Shown here: piece after piece, positions 26,612-39,429 of the stretch
How positions within the stretch are numbered: position 1 is the stretch's first letter
How the letters are laid out: every line of letters begins with the position of its first letter
Source: Bugulina stolonifera
Lineage: Eukaryota; Bryozoa; Gymnolaemata; Cheilostomatida; Bugulidae
Assembly: GCA_935421135.1 (NCBI GenBank)
Contig: OW285191.1
Coordinates: forward strand, 16,632,700 to 16,696,699
Direction of reading: 5' to 3'
DNA: 64,000 bases
Made by a program: the position numbers and the translations under genes
The notes under the pieces: generated by a model
Database searches by the model: none
What the model was told of the DNA's origin: nothing
The model's input: the letters and a program-made list of their open reading frames with translations, nothing else

Positions 26612-28414
26612 ATGGCTTCTTGGCAAAACCCAAGTTCTGCAAATTCAGGTTTAGCCCACCCGAGACTAACTATTACTACTATGGGTAAGTACTATTACTT
26701 TACTTACGAATGTATAATATAATAATGTAGGCTATATTACATGTATATAGTATAATATAATAATGTAGGCTATATTACATGTATATAGTATAATATAATA
26801 ATATAGGCTATATTACAGGTATATAGTATAATATAATAATATAGGCTATATTATATGTATATAGTATAATATAATAATATCATTAGGCTATATTACATGT
26901 ATATAGTATAATATATGAGTATACATATTATATGTAGGCCTATTACCGGCATGTTATAAAATTCTAATACGTCTTCATGATCCATTTAGAAAAGAAGGCT
27001 GAAGAAAAGTTGAGATTCCAGATTGAATTAGAATTTGTACAATCTTTAGCCAATCCCCATTACCTCAACTGTAAGTACTAATATGTTTATTTTGTAATAA
27101 GTGACTTTTTTCAGAATTTTGTCTTTATCGATGCCTATTATATATACCTATTATATATAAAGGCTTATACTATTCTCTTTAGTCCTAATTGTCTAGGTGG
27201 CTGCGAACACCTCCTTTTTTGTAGCAGCATTAGGAGTATATTTTGTCTAACGTATTGCCAGGATTTTGGCAAGTCATATATTTGTAGTGCATGCCAACTA
27301 GTGTATGCCGACTAATGTATGCTGACCAGTGCCCTAGTTCAGAGGTTTTGGTGACTACTCCTTCGTATGTACAGATGTAGTCCATAAGCATGACAATGTA
27401 TTGAGTTACTAACAATAATTGTAACTTTTGTAAATGCTTTAAGTTTTAGCTCAAAGAGGCAACTTCAAAGATGAGAAATTTGTAAATTACTTGGCATATC
27501 TCCAGTACTGGAAAGAACCTCAGTATGCTAAATGTCTGAAGTGAGTATATAATTTACAATGTCTATGTTTGGTTACATGATACTAGCTTCCTGAATATAC
27601 AATGTACATGTATGTAGATTCCATATACATATATATTGCTGTAGTAGTGTAGGCCTGCCTATTGCTGTTATTGCACTGTGTATGCCAAGTATTAATAGTG
27701 TCAGTGCATGGAGGGTTGTCCTCTCCTGATTTGAGTCATGAATGATTCCTAGATTAGTATTGGGGATAGGCTGGTAAATTTTGTATGAAGGTTTGATATT
27801 ACAAAACTTTATATGGGATAATTTAATTTTGCATCTGGTCTAAGAGGTCATATTCATAAATTATATTGAACTGACAGTGGACAATTCCTAATACCATCTA
27901 TACTGCCAACTCCACTCCTTGTAATGCAAAGCAAAACACTAGAGCTACTCTAGTCAGTATGTTATCTGTATGCAATCCAGATGTGAGAGTGTAACTTTTA
28001 TCTTATTACTGTTCATGTAATGATGTGTTGATAATTATGTAAAGCATTAGTTTGGAGTTACCAACCCCTGTAAAGAGATCATAACTCCTAGAAAACTAGG
28101 TGATGCATAACAGTATTTCCTGTGAGTTGAGTGTGCTGTGTAGTTTACCGGTTTCCTGCTGTACTTACAGATATCCACAATGTCTGTATCTGCTGGACTT
28201 GCTGCAGTACGATGCATTTCGGAAGGAACTGGTGAACACCCAGTGTGCCAAGTTTATAGATGATCAGCAGCTACTACACTGGCAGCATTATCAACGCAAG
28301 AGAACTAGACTCATAAACAATGAACACGAGAAAAACCAACCCGTACCCAACCAATCACAGCAGCTACAATCTCAGGTGGCCTCTAACAATGCACCAGGAG
28401 GTGTCAGTAAATAA
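26612..28414 (+). CDS. MED31: Mediator complex subunit 31
   Basis: Exons 26612-26684, 26990-27070, 27444-27540 and 28171-28414 give 164 residues (human 131). The whole SOH1/MED31 core is conserved: LRFQIELEFVQSLANPHYLN, FLAQRGNFKDEKFVNYLAYL, YWKEPQYAKCLKYPQCLYLL, LLQYDAFRKELVNTQCAKFI and DDQQLLHWQHYQRKR. The extra length is a Ser-rich N-terminus and a Gln/Asn-rich tail. MED31 is part of the middle module of Mediator, which links activators to RNA polymerase II in the nucleus. Exon 3 uses the acceptor at 27443 so that NFLAQRG is kept. A possible AATAAA polyadenylation signal is at 28788-28793. Confidence 0.96.
26712..26920 (+). repeat. 38-bp minisatellite in MED31 intron 1
   Basis: About five units of GTATAATATAATAATGTAGG then CTATATTACATGTATATA, starting near 26712, 26750, 26788, 26826 and 26864; the last is interrupted by a short insertion (CATT) and decays by 26920. 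It fills most of the 305-bp intron. Confidence 0.9.
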
Positions 28415-28979
28415 TACCCACGATTGAGCATGTGCTAGCTCACCGGTGTGTTTATTTTGGTTGTATATAATCTCTTGTATATAGTTTTTATATAGCATAT
28501 ATAATTATAGTGGCCCGGTCTCCAAATAGCCCGCCCATTTTGACTATTGTAGTTGCCACGCTATGTAAATATGGCACCCAATTATTCTTTCTCTTCTGAT
28601 GTGGTTCTCCTTACGTTAGCATTAGATACACTCACTCATATCTAATATCAGTGTCTACGGGAAAACCCTTCACAGATAATGTCCATCTATTACTAAGTAT
28701 ATCCGCCATTTGGCTTATGAACACTGTTACGTAAACATAGTTTTAATTACGGATGTATATTTTGTATTCTAACTTGATATAAAAATCAATAAATGAATTA
28801 ATGTCACATTATTTATTATGCCACATATACCACCCACTTGGGGACTAATTTATATCTTCTACGTCAATATTTTAGTCGTACACAATATATTGATTTTTAG
28901 CTAATAGTATACTCTCTCTATATCCCATACTATGTTACACTCTGCTAGTGATACACTAGCTAGCATAGAGAGAAGAGCG
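28415..28979. other. Spacer between MED31 and PCSK2
   Basis: A 565-bp gap between two genes on the plus strand. It holds the MED31 3'UTR with AATAAA at 28788-28793 and the presumed PCSK2 promoter and 5'UTR. The PCSK2 frame is open further upstream, to an in-frame ATG at 28932. Nothing else seen. Confidence 0.55.
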
Positions 28980-31900
28980 ATGAACTCAATACTACTTACA
29001 CTAACAGCTGTTCTCTGTTTCCTTGCTGCCAATGTATACTGTACAGATATTGCCACCAATCACTGGGTCATAAGGTTGAGGGAGCCCCTCCAGACCCAAC
29101 AGGTCCGGGATTTGGTGAAACGAAGTGGCTTTTCTGTCATCAACCAGGTTTGTCTATATTATAATCATAATTGAGATATTTCATGTACATGATGTTTGTG
29201 ATTTGACATGTTTTCTTAGCATATTTACCAATGCGAAAAGATATAATTCAGCCACAAAACTATGCTTGTACATATAGTTGGTATGTTCCCTATTCTGTCT
29301 ATAAGAATTGTACTGTACCATAATACTCTACACTGGTGTCAAGTATTGTATACTGTGTAACGTTACACAGGTTCTAGGATCCAGCACAGAGTATCACGTG
29401 GTACACAATGGTCTACAGAGTACCAGAGCTAGGCGGAGTGTGGCTCACACTAGGTCACTAAGAGCTGTGCCCAATGTAGGTATATCTTTACTTATAGATA
29501 CAGTTTTGGTTTGAATATATTGCATTCCACTGTAGAACCAGGTTCTTAGTCTACATGTACATTGTTATTCTGAACTAGCGGCCCTAAGACTGCATCTTTA
29601 TGCTGTAGTATATTCTACTTTCCAACCGGTGGACAAGTTTGCAAATTCACCAAATATGTAGTTTGTTTGACTCGTTGACAAAACTGAAATATTTTGTACA
29701 TGTATTTATATTCTATTTCGTACTCATGGCATTAATTAATATGTTGCCTTCATTATTTTGTGTTATGCTGTCCGAGGGAAATATAATGTTGTTCTCTCTG
29801 GCCTACTAATGGCCTATAGGAATATGTTAGCTATATTTGTATGAACTAGGCTTATATCTATCTAATGTAATCAATACGTTGCGAAAGTTAATGCCTCAAT
29901 AATTTTTTTCAGGCTATGGAAAGAGTGAAGCATAATTTTTTGGAATGAACTTGGGGAATGTATACGAAACAAGAGTGATATTAGAGTATTTAGGCCTACT
30001 CTGACTGCATAAAATATTTGTCACTGTAGCAGTTAAAAATTGCAACAGAATTTACAAACCAAACATATGTAATGTTTGAACTATAGTAGCTGAGGTCATT
30101 CATGTCTCCCTTGTAGATTGTGGGAGCAGAACAGCTGACGGGTTATGTTAGAGCAAAGAGAGGGTACAAACCTGTTCCACAGCAAAGTCTTGTAGACAAG
30201 CCCGTGGTTCCGCCCACATCAGAGAACAAGGAGGGGGTGATGCCTTCAGACCCACTTTATGCTAAGGAATGGTATTTGGTGAGAATAATCTCCAGATAGT
30301 ATTTATTAAGAATTTTTTCTTGTAGGATATAAAGTTTACCTGTACTTGTATGATTAGTGTATATTGTTATAGCTCATTGGACAAAAAAGTTTTGCCTTAC
30401 TTTTAGAAAAACACAGGGCAAGCTGATGGACGGCCCGGCTTAGATTTGAATGTGGAAGAAGCTTGGTCTAAAGGCTACACTGGTAAAGGAGTAACCACTG
30501 CAATCATGGATGACGGTGTGGACTACTTGCACCCTGACCTTTATCACAACTTTGTAAGTGAGGAAAACTTTATATATGTACACATGTCTGCTGTATGTAG
30601 GATTTTTTCTACAGGGTGCTGACACAGTTTCACCTGTGGATATGCAGCTAGGCAAACTCTACTACTATTAGAATTTGTTCACCCATTCCATGTATGACTT
30701 ATTTTATACTGTGTGTATTCTGATGTTATTTTAGAATGCTGATGCCAGCTTTGACTTTAGTAGCAATGATCCGTACCCATACCCCAGATACACTGATGAT
30801 TGGTTCAACAGGTAGAGTATCCATCTTGCTCTCCATTTACCTTGTTAGTATATATATTATAACAACATGGAGAATATTATTAACCTTTGGTGTGTATCTA
30901 TAATTTCACTAATATCTGTAGTCGATGGCATGTCATCTTTTCTCACAACTATCTCTTGTTGTAGCCATGGAACGAGATGTGCAGGTGAAATAGCTGCAGC
31001 TAGGAATGGTAAAGGTGCTGTAGGTGTCGCCTACAATTCAAAGATAGCGGGTAAGGGGAGATAAAACTTCTAGATGAGTACAGTGTTTATATTTGTAAAC
31101 AAAGGTACACAACACATGGGAATATGGTGCTATTCTGTTGTGTAGCTTCAAATTGAGTCTCCTACAACATTTTGTTATTCTCATTTACATTAAATTTGTA
31201 CATGTTTAACTCAATAAGTTCATTTCTCGGTTGAGAAAGTATTTTTATTAGGGGCTTCCCTTGCTGGTGACATCATGGCATCCTAATCTAACGCAAGAGC
31301 ATTTAATCCTTCACTTTGAAGGAGAAAAAGTACTTTGTACATAATTTTGTTTAGGGCTACGGATGCTGGACCAGCCTTATATGACAGACATTATAGAAGC
31401 TCAGTCTATGGGGTATAGACAAGATCTAGTAGATATTTACAGTGCCTCGTGGGGGCCAACTGATGATGGCAAAACATGTGACGGCCCTCGTAAGCTCACC
31501 ATGAGATCTATAGTAAAAGGAGTAAATGAGGTAAGGTAAAGAGGTCATAGGAATTAATGTTGTCATCCTAAATATTTACATACACAATGTGGAATACATT
31601 GTTCTACATATACGGTATATTCTGCTTATAGAATGTATTATTTTTGTTTGTGAAGCAGATAGCAGATTACCCTTGACGTTGTGTAATCTGCAAATGGTAG
31701 TAGATTAGTATGTCAGGCTATCATACTCGTAGATATCTGTTGACCTATCATATACAATGTATATCTGTTAACCTGATATTACACAGGGTAGAGGGGGTAG
31801 AGGTAGCATATATGTGTGGGCATCAGGTGATGGTGGACCAGCTGATGACTGTAATTGTGACGGCTACGCAGCCTCGATGTGGACCATATCTATCAACTCG

Positions 31901-34296
31901 GTAACTAATGACGGTGAGACTGCAAGTTACGATGAGTCCTGTAGCTCCACCCTGGCGTCAACTTTCAGTAACGGCAAATCAGGATATTCAGATGCCGGCG
32001 TGGTGAGTTGATCATAATCTTGGCTGCATTTGGGAGGTCATTTGAAGGGGTGGTATCGTATACTAATAGTGTTATAATAGTGTTACCAAACTACCTCAAA
32101 TTAAGTTGTCAATACAAAATTATCACTCAATTAGGCGGAGGTTACATGTCTATATGTGGTTGCCAGTTGAATATTTGACAGAATGTTTACTAAAGTCAAG
32201 TTATACATGGATGATTCGATTTCAACATTTTAGATCTGGTTTAACAGTACTAGTAGTAATACAGACCAAACTCTCAAGTGTGTAGGTAGGCGACTGCTTC
32301 ATTGCAACATGTATAGAAGAAATATAAAATCAATAACACTTGGTTTGATGTTTGAATAGCGATGATTATGTTCTATTATAAGAGTTATTAGTGTATCATC
32401 TCACTGATAACAGGAAATGACATCAATCATGTGTCTCAGGTTGCTAATGAATGCAATCAGGAGGCCTATTTCAAGTGTAGGCTATCTACTTTATAGGCAA
32501 CTACCGATCTATTTGGAAATGTAACAACAAAGCATTCTGGGACATCAGCAGCAGCACCCGAGGCAGCAGGAGTGTTTGCTTTAGCCTTAGAAGCCAAGTA
32601 TGTTCTACATATATTTCTATATACAACAATGATTCAAATTAGTTTAGCATAAAACACGTGTATTGAATGGCACATTACATCACCACAATGTCGATTATAT
32701 ATCGTACATAGCATGTGCTTTATATACTATACTTTCTATGCTGTTTATATTTCTGTGGTAGTCTAAAGGGCTGATGATACAGAAACTAGAAAAGTATGTT
32801 TTTATAATGTGTATACATGTTAGTTGGATGTCCACTCTTTGGATGTTATGTATTTTGTTATAGTCCAGAGCTGACATGGCGTGACATGCAGCATCTGGTA
32901 GTGCTTTCTTCCAAGAGAAATCATCTCCATGACAGCACTATGGAACATCCATGGAAGCTGAATGGAGCAGGTCTGGAGTTTAACCACCTGTTTGGATATG
33001 GCGTATTGGATGCAGGTGCTATCGTTGATTTAGCTGTCAACTGGACTACAGTGCCAGAGAGATTTCACTGTGAAATCAGCACCATTGAAATCAACAGGTT
33101 AGCTGTGGCAGGCTAGTTAGTTAGTTAGATGTGCATTGACCTAGTCTCCATGATCAAGTTATTATGAAGTTATCTTCTCTTTCTCATCCATTGAAAAGAG
33201 AGCAACTCCAACTTCAATTAATTTTAATCTTTCTCCTGTCACACCAGTACTAAAGTGTACATTTTTCCTCATTATTGAACTACTGTGTGTAGCTCAGTGA
33301 ACAACAAATAGGCACCATAGTCAAGTAGGTAGTTAGATGTACTCATCTACCTGTATGTGCTTGTAGAAAGGTTACTGTAAGGGATCCTATCATCGTTAAA
33401 GTAAGCACAGGTGGTTGTCAGGGCCAAGAAAATGAGGTGAACTTTTTGGAACATGTGCAAGCCTTTGTCTCAATCAACGCTACACGAAGAGGTGAGATAT
33501 GAACTGATTTTAATATTCATTTACTTGCACAATACTAGTTACATTTTTTGATGATATTATGCTATATTATGATATTATAGAATATCTGTATGTATTATTA
33601 TGATGTAATGATATTTTATAGCATTTACTATTAAGTACACAGGTTATTTCATCATAATATATTGAATGGTGTTATCATATATTTTATGACTGCAGGAAAT
33701 ATTGAAATGTATCTGACATCTCCCGTGGGGACCAAGTCAATGATCCTGAGTAAAAGGCCTAAAGATGATGATTCTATTGAAGGGTTCACCAAGTGGCCTT
33801 TTATGACAACACATTCCTGGGCAGAGAAACCAGCTGGTGAGGATATAGTACTATAGCTTTCTGAGGATAAAAGTGCAGTGTATCTGCAACTTTGTAACTA
33901 GGAAATGATTTTCTCATAGTTGCCTTCTTTCTCCATACATTAAACACGGAGAGGACAACTCCATAACACCCCTTTCACTGTACTATGTTGACAGCACAGA
34001 GCACACACATCACATACTGTAGGAACTTGGATAGTACATTATTTTACCTAAGAGAGAAGTTTTATTCATTAAACCTACCAGTATGCTATTCCAAGTCATG
34101 TGCATGATGCTGTTCTACAGGGGAGTGGATCTTGGAAGTAAACCTGGCAGCTGATGAGCCCTCAGAGTCTGGTTTACTGAAAGACTTCTCTCTTGTACTC
34201 CATGGTACCAAGATTTCTCCCTATCTCAAGCAGACTGATGGGCTCAACAATAGGAAGTTGCAGTTTGTCAAACGTCTGCACCTCCAGCAGGAGTAA
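28980..34296 (+). CDS. PCSK2: Prohormone convertase 2 (neuroendocrine convertase)
   Basis: Thirteen exons: 28980-29147, 29371-29475, 30117-30278, 30407-30553, 30735-30811, 30965-31050, 31355-31530, 31787-32002, 32497-32597, 32864-33097, 33367-33491, 33696-33836, 34121-34296; 637 residues (human PC2 638). Order: signal peptide ([18 protein letters not shown]), pro-domain ending at RAKR (103-106), S8 catalytic domain with Asp in IMDDG (about 180), His in SHGTRC (about 221) and Ser in HSGTSAAAP (396), then P domain with [11 protein letters not shown]. The oxyanion site reads WASGDGG, with Asp at about 322; Asp here is the hallmark of PC2, other convertases having Asn. The enzyme cleaves prohormones after dibasic sites in secretory granules and in bilaterians needs the chaperone 7B2. 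The start at 28980 gives a clean signal peptide; the in-frame ATG at 28932 would add a charged leader. Confidence 0.97.
33167..33214. repeat. Small dispersed hairpin (AAGTTRTCYTCTC family), copy 1
   Basis: AAGTTATCTTCTCTTTCTC faces GAAAAGAGAGCAACTCC across a short loop in the PCSK2 intron after exon 10. The arms resemble those at 33918, 47981, 50641 and 53613. Confidence 0.6.
33918..33960. repeat. Small dispersed hairpin, copy 2
   Basis: AGTTGCCTTCTTTCTCC faces GGAGAGGACAACT across a loop of about 13 bases, in the last PCSK2 intron. Same family as copies 1 and 3-5. Confidence 0.65.
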
Positions 34297-35027
34297 CCTA
34301 ACCCGTTCTATTCTCTTACTACTTGCATGTTTGTTCAATTATACTCTTCTCCATGTTCATTCAAAACTTACTAATCTAGTATAAATATTGTGGTAATCAA
34401 GAGTTTACTCAACACACATTTCTGTTTTGATTCCACCTCTATTGAGCCACGTACAGAATCTATCATTCATCTTCCCATTTTACAGGTATGTCAGGTAATG
34501 GTATGCATGTCAAACTCTATAGCTGAATTTCTTGTTGTTTGTTAAATTCTTATACATCTTTATTTTTGTAACTTTCTACCTGTGGGTTAGAATAATTTGG
34601 TAAAAAAGTATTGCACAACGATAATTCATAAATAATAAAATATTTAAATTACTTGGTTTCTACTGAGCTTATATTACTAGATGTGATTGCCTCTAAACCT
34701 GTGAAGAGATTTTGTTCTTAGTTATGTCAGCACCAGTGCCTACAGTTTCAGAAACTACTTTACTAAAAGAGCTACATTGGAAGTGTGTGGCTACTAAAAG
34801 AGGGCAAAAACTAAAGACTTCCACAACATTTAGCCTGCTAAAATATTACGATGACATTTTCTGATTTCATAAATCACAAGTTCTAAAGTAAGTTTTTGAC
34901 CAGAGTACTACTTCGCTTATGGCTGTGTTCCTCCACCCAAATTTAGCCTAGCAGAGTTGGGGTATCACAATATAGAATTTGGGGTTGGTGAAAGCATAGT
35001 TTCTGTGGAGATCATTGGGTTAGTATA
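34297..35027. other. Convergent spacer, PCSK2 / RCE1
   Basis: A 731-bp gap between two 3' ends. AATAAA occurs near 34634 on the plus strand, a candidate PCSK2 polyadenylation signal. No coding sequence, repeat or RNA gene was seen. Confidence 0.55.
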
Positions 35028-38000
35028 CTACATCATAAGATATTTGTAATAGACATCATTGCTGAACAGTATGGGTGCTGTAAGGATATTGAGTAAGATG
35101 AAGAATGCGACAGGTCCAAAGAGGTAGAATCCAACTATCTTGGCCTTCTTATCAAAGTCATCTTCATTCAGCACTTCATTGATGTCTGGGAAACCCATGT
35201 GGTTGCAGAAAGCGTGGCACAAAACTGGACCAATCAGATGTCCTGTAAGAGAATAATACTTTACACATAATTCCATGTCTGTCTTTCAGGCAAATTGAGA
35301 AGGGTGGGGTGGTCAAAAAATATCAAGTTGATTTATAATACTGCTAATATAGTAGACATTCCCACGACCATTCCACTGGTGTCAAAATTACGATGTCTGA
35401 GATGTATGTGATTTTGCTATTTCAAAGTAATACCTAACTGGCATGTACATGTAGCGCTCAAGTAAGAAGTCTTAAACTATAGCATACTATAAGAACTGAC
35501 CTGTTCTGAGAAATACATATGCACAGTACACTCCAAATGTTGTTGTATAGCAGAACTGGAATACTACAATAGAGATAACACAAAATGGAATATAATATTA
35601 CAAAATGACAACAACAGAACATGGTAGACCATACATATGCATGTAATTCATTTGGGGTCAACTTTCAGGTGATGTCCTCTTGTTCTTACCAGCTTAGATA
35701 AGATCTAACATGTGGATAGCCCAAAAGGAAAAAACAACTTCAGTTAAACAGTGATGTGTTATTTACTGTCCAATGACCAATACAATGCTGGAATTGTCTT
35801 TCCCTGCTTAAAGAGTTGATAGGAAAGAAATTGCATAATATATGTACACTGCACAAAGTGTACATAGTTACCTGATTGGAAGAAAGCAGCTTTAAACTCT
35901 AAACCTTCGTATTTGATTTTCTGCAGCATGTGATGAAAATGAGCTGAAAGCGGAAACAGTTTCAATTTAACAATATGGAGGTGTAATGTAACAACTACGT
36001 GCATTATTGGTAGCATTGTAGAGACACAACATATTGCACTTAATAAACTTATTCACCTGAGAGCAGCCATGTATTTTACCAATAAACCAGTGTACACATG
36101 TGCATATAAATTACAAGGTAGTATTTCAAAGACGTAAAACAAGCAAGTAAAACATATACCTACCTAGACCAAAGAACACAGGGCAGAAACAGACTGCTGT
36201 ACGCCACCCAAATGTCGGTACCATCAGTGGCATCAGGCAGGCTCTAAATAAGAACTCTTCCGTAAGTGGACCCTGCAATAGACACACTTATACAATAGAG
36301 ACGTTGCGATATGGTTATATAAGTCACTACGGCACTATCAGTGGTCGGTGCGTCTTAACACAAGTAACTCGTATATTATAGTGTTTCAAGTGTTGATGAA
36401 CAAAACATAGCTAATAGAGCGGTATTGCAGAGTAACACAATAATACAAACAAACCATAATGTGATTTCTGATCCATATGATGTTACTCAGACTGTTCTTC
36501 CAGTAGTTGATATCTGAAATATATGTAGCACATGTTATAACACCATTCTCATACTTATAAGGAGTTGCAGTACATTAATACAAGGACAGCATAGGCACAT
36601 GTATGTGTAATGTACATGTACATATTATAATAATGTGCTTACCTCTATATATTTCAAATATTCCAGCTTCGTACATCTGAACTAATGGTCCAGCGAATAA
36701 GATCTAAATGCATGGAAGAAGTAGAGGTTACACACATCAGAGCTATTGTACATTGTACTTGTATTAGATTGAATAGGTAAGACAACTCTAAATAAGTAGA
36801 CTAACACACAATGATTAGCAAATAATATAATAATAATACATGTAGTTACAAGGGACAGCGTTTACTACTTACCATTGTTAAAGCTAGTGGAAATAGTGCA
36901 CCTTGTAGTATGCCAGTAGATCTCACACCCAGCCATGCCATTAGAGAATGCCCCTAAATCAATCGTATCAAATATATGTGCACACATATTATAATAACAA
37001 TGTAATTTAATGCATACTATAATTATGCAGCCTATCGGTATGGCACTACGTCTGTCAATAACGGTGGTGGAAGAGCAGAGAGGATTCACGCAAATCTTAT
37101 GTGCACTAGTAATCAATCTAAGCATTGCCTACTACTTGCATCATTTTATTCATATAACTATTATGTATTTGTAGACTATTTGATAAAGATAATTATGCAT
37201 CCTATACAGTTCACAATTATAAAATATACACATAGTAAAGTAGCCTTAATTATATAATTAGTCACTTGCGGCTGCAATTACAAACACTAGCAGGTAACTT
37301 TATCGGTTATCTGTGGTTGAATAACTACCTACTATCTGGTACATGTAGGACTGTAGATCAACTTCGATACAATCACCCCATGAATTGAATTCAGAATAAT
37401 GGAAAAAAATATCATCATAAGTGAAATCCATCATGTCATACTGAGGTTGAAAAACATGTTTATAAATGTTCAGTTGTATAGGCTTACAAATGGGCATGTT
37501 TTATGAACAAACACATTACTATAAAGTAGTTATTAGTTACCACTGTAAGAGATCCCATACCCACATACATTGTACATGTACACTGTATATGTGCCTGCGA
37601 TTAAAAATCTCTACAGACCAAGAGGGGGCTACACACGATAAACAGGTATCAACTTTATAGATATTTATAGACAAGTGACCACTATTTAACTTTTGGTAAT
37701 TCTACTATTAGGGCTAACCTGAGTTTATATTCCTTTGAAAGAATCAGTAGGGAGGGTACTTTAGTGATAGATTGTATACGTTGAGCTCAATGACTAGCAT
37801 ACCCACTGATTCCTTGGGAAGGCAGTCATGTCAGGGCCTACTTACCGACTCGCTGGTAGTAGATAGTAAGTAGAGAAAAGGCAGGGCCAAGAAACAAGCA
37901 CATGTCACAGCCATAAACCTGATTTTGATTGTGTCTGGATGATTTCTCCTGAAATTTTATAAATAAAACTTGTTGGTAAAGTTGTATACTCATGGTAATG

Positions 38001-38688
38001 AACATTTGGTGACCCAAACTGATGTATTTGGAAACCAAGGAGAATACCGCACACAGATTGAGATTTATCAAAGACCAGCCTCCTCCCTACCATCTTACTC
38101 CTTGCTACATTGTATATACAGCCACAGAAGGATCATTATCTTGCATACTGGCAAATGATATTAATCAAATGGTGGATCATTTAACAATAAATAAAAATTA
38201 CACCTACACTCCAATACTATAGGCCATCTCATCTGAAAACCCTACTAAACTACTACTACTACTGTCTACTTCTACTTAAGTACTTAGTGTTTACCTCCGT
38301 TACCTTACCAGCTAGAATTTTACACTTCACTACTACAGAACATATCATCTGGCAACCTTACTAAACCTAAACTGCTGCTGCTACAGTGCTACTACTAGTA
38401 CTACTTACTTTACTAGAGTACTAACTAGTATCTACTACCAGTATCAGTGTGGTATCTATTTACCTCATTTACCGGCTACGGGCTACCTTGCTTTTACCAA
38501 GGAGTACTCCTTGCTTTTACTCACCCTTGCGTTGTCGGTTTGATATATAGACTTGAAACATAGCTGAAGGCTAATAAGAAACACGAAAAGAAGGACAACA
38601 GTGGGTTCAATTCGAAAATCACTTTTGAGCAATCCCCAGCTGAGCTTGAAAAGAAACCAATGGTAGGAGATTGAGATTCTTCAGACAT
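35028..38688 (-). CDS. RCE1: CAAX prenyl protease 2 (RCE1)
   Basis: Nine exons, 5' to 3': 38688-38525, 37948-37846, 36953-36873, 36703-36643, 36513-36455, 36272-36164, 35943-35872, 35563-35501, 35242-35028; 308 residues (human 329). It is a polytopic ER membrane protease that removes the -AAX tripeptide from prenylated proteins such as Ras and Rab40-type GTPases. Catalytic residues of the ABI/CPBP family are visible: EE in GPLTEEFLFRAC (161-162), His in LAHFHHM (194), and His and Asn in GPVLCHAFCNHMGFPD (247, 251), matching yeast E156, H194, H248, N252. N-terminal helix: FFSCFLLAFSYVSSLYI. The family core NHIM-GPLTEE is split between exons 5 and 6. Intron 1 contains a diverged direct duplication (about 38228 and 38346). 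MSEESQ is chosen as start because the upstream in-frame Met at 38727 has no family match. Confidence 0.94.
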
Positions 38689-39138
38689 AATGACGGCCGC
38701 ACACTTATTTAATTCATGTAAAATCACGGACTAGTATATATATCACACTAATGCTAAAGGCCAGCAGCGTTGTGGTATGGATTCACTCAAAATAGTTAAT
38801 ACATCAAGCCACCTTCATTTTATTCCAGACTGGTTTCCAAGTTTTTTTAACCATTGAGTATCTGAGGTCCCTTGATGCGAACTATTGTTGAATCACTTTA
38901 GCTGACACCAAATGGTTGTCTATGGTAGAACTTGGTTTGTGCCTTGGCAATTAAAGAGTACTTGCCGGTGTTCTCAGTAGAAAACGATGCTAGAAAGAAC
39001 GGCGATAAAGCCATTACATTAAGTAGAAAGAACTCGAATTTGCACATGCTAGGTATCTATAGGAATAGGCACTATGTCAGGGCTAAGCTGGTTTTTCCCC
39101 AAGAAAAGAAAATTAATTAATGTATGGTGGATCTTTCA
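38689..39138. other. RCE1 upstream region
   Basis: 450 bp between the RCE1 start and the 3' end of the LINE; it should hold the RCE1 promoter. A 62-codon open frame at 38932-39120 (+) has no family resemblance and no visible splice partners, so it is not called. Confidence 0.45.
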
Positions 39139-39173
<35 letters not shown>

Positions 39174-39429
39174 CCCACTGAGACCGTCAGGAAACGGAAG
39201 AGATGTGGGAACACAATATGGATGTTTTTTTTTTCCTCTTTCTCTCTTTTTCGATAACTTTTATTCCCTTTTATATATAATTTATCATGTTGTGATGTTG
39301 AATATTTTTTTTTTTGTTATATTTTTTATATGTGCTTTAGAATAGTATTTATATATTTTTTTATTATTTATCATGTCATACAACAACAAAAAAGAAAAGA
39401 AAAAAAAAAAAAAAAAAAAGAACTATTTA

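Noticed and set aside
28932..28979. Upstream ATG as the PCSK2 start
   Set aside because: It would put a charged 16-residue leader before a clean signal peptide; kept only as an alternative.
38932..39120. 62-codon open frame upstream of RCE1
   Set aside because: No recognisable domain and no supporting exons.
39398..39420. Poly(A) tail of a plus-strand insertion
   Set aside because: The A run lies inside the LINE 3'UTR, whose true tail is the T run at 39139-39166; it is low-complexity 3'UTR sequence.
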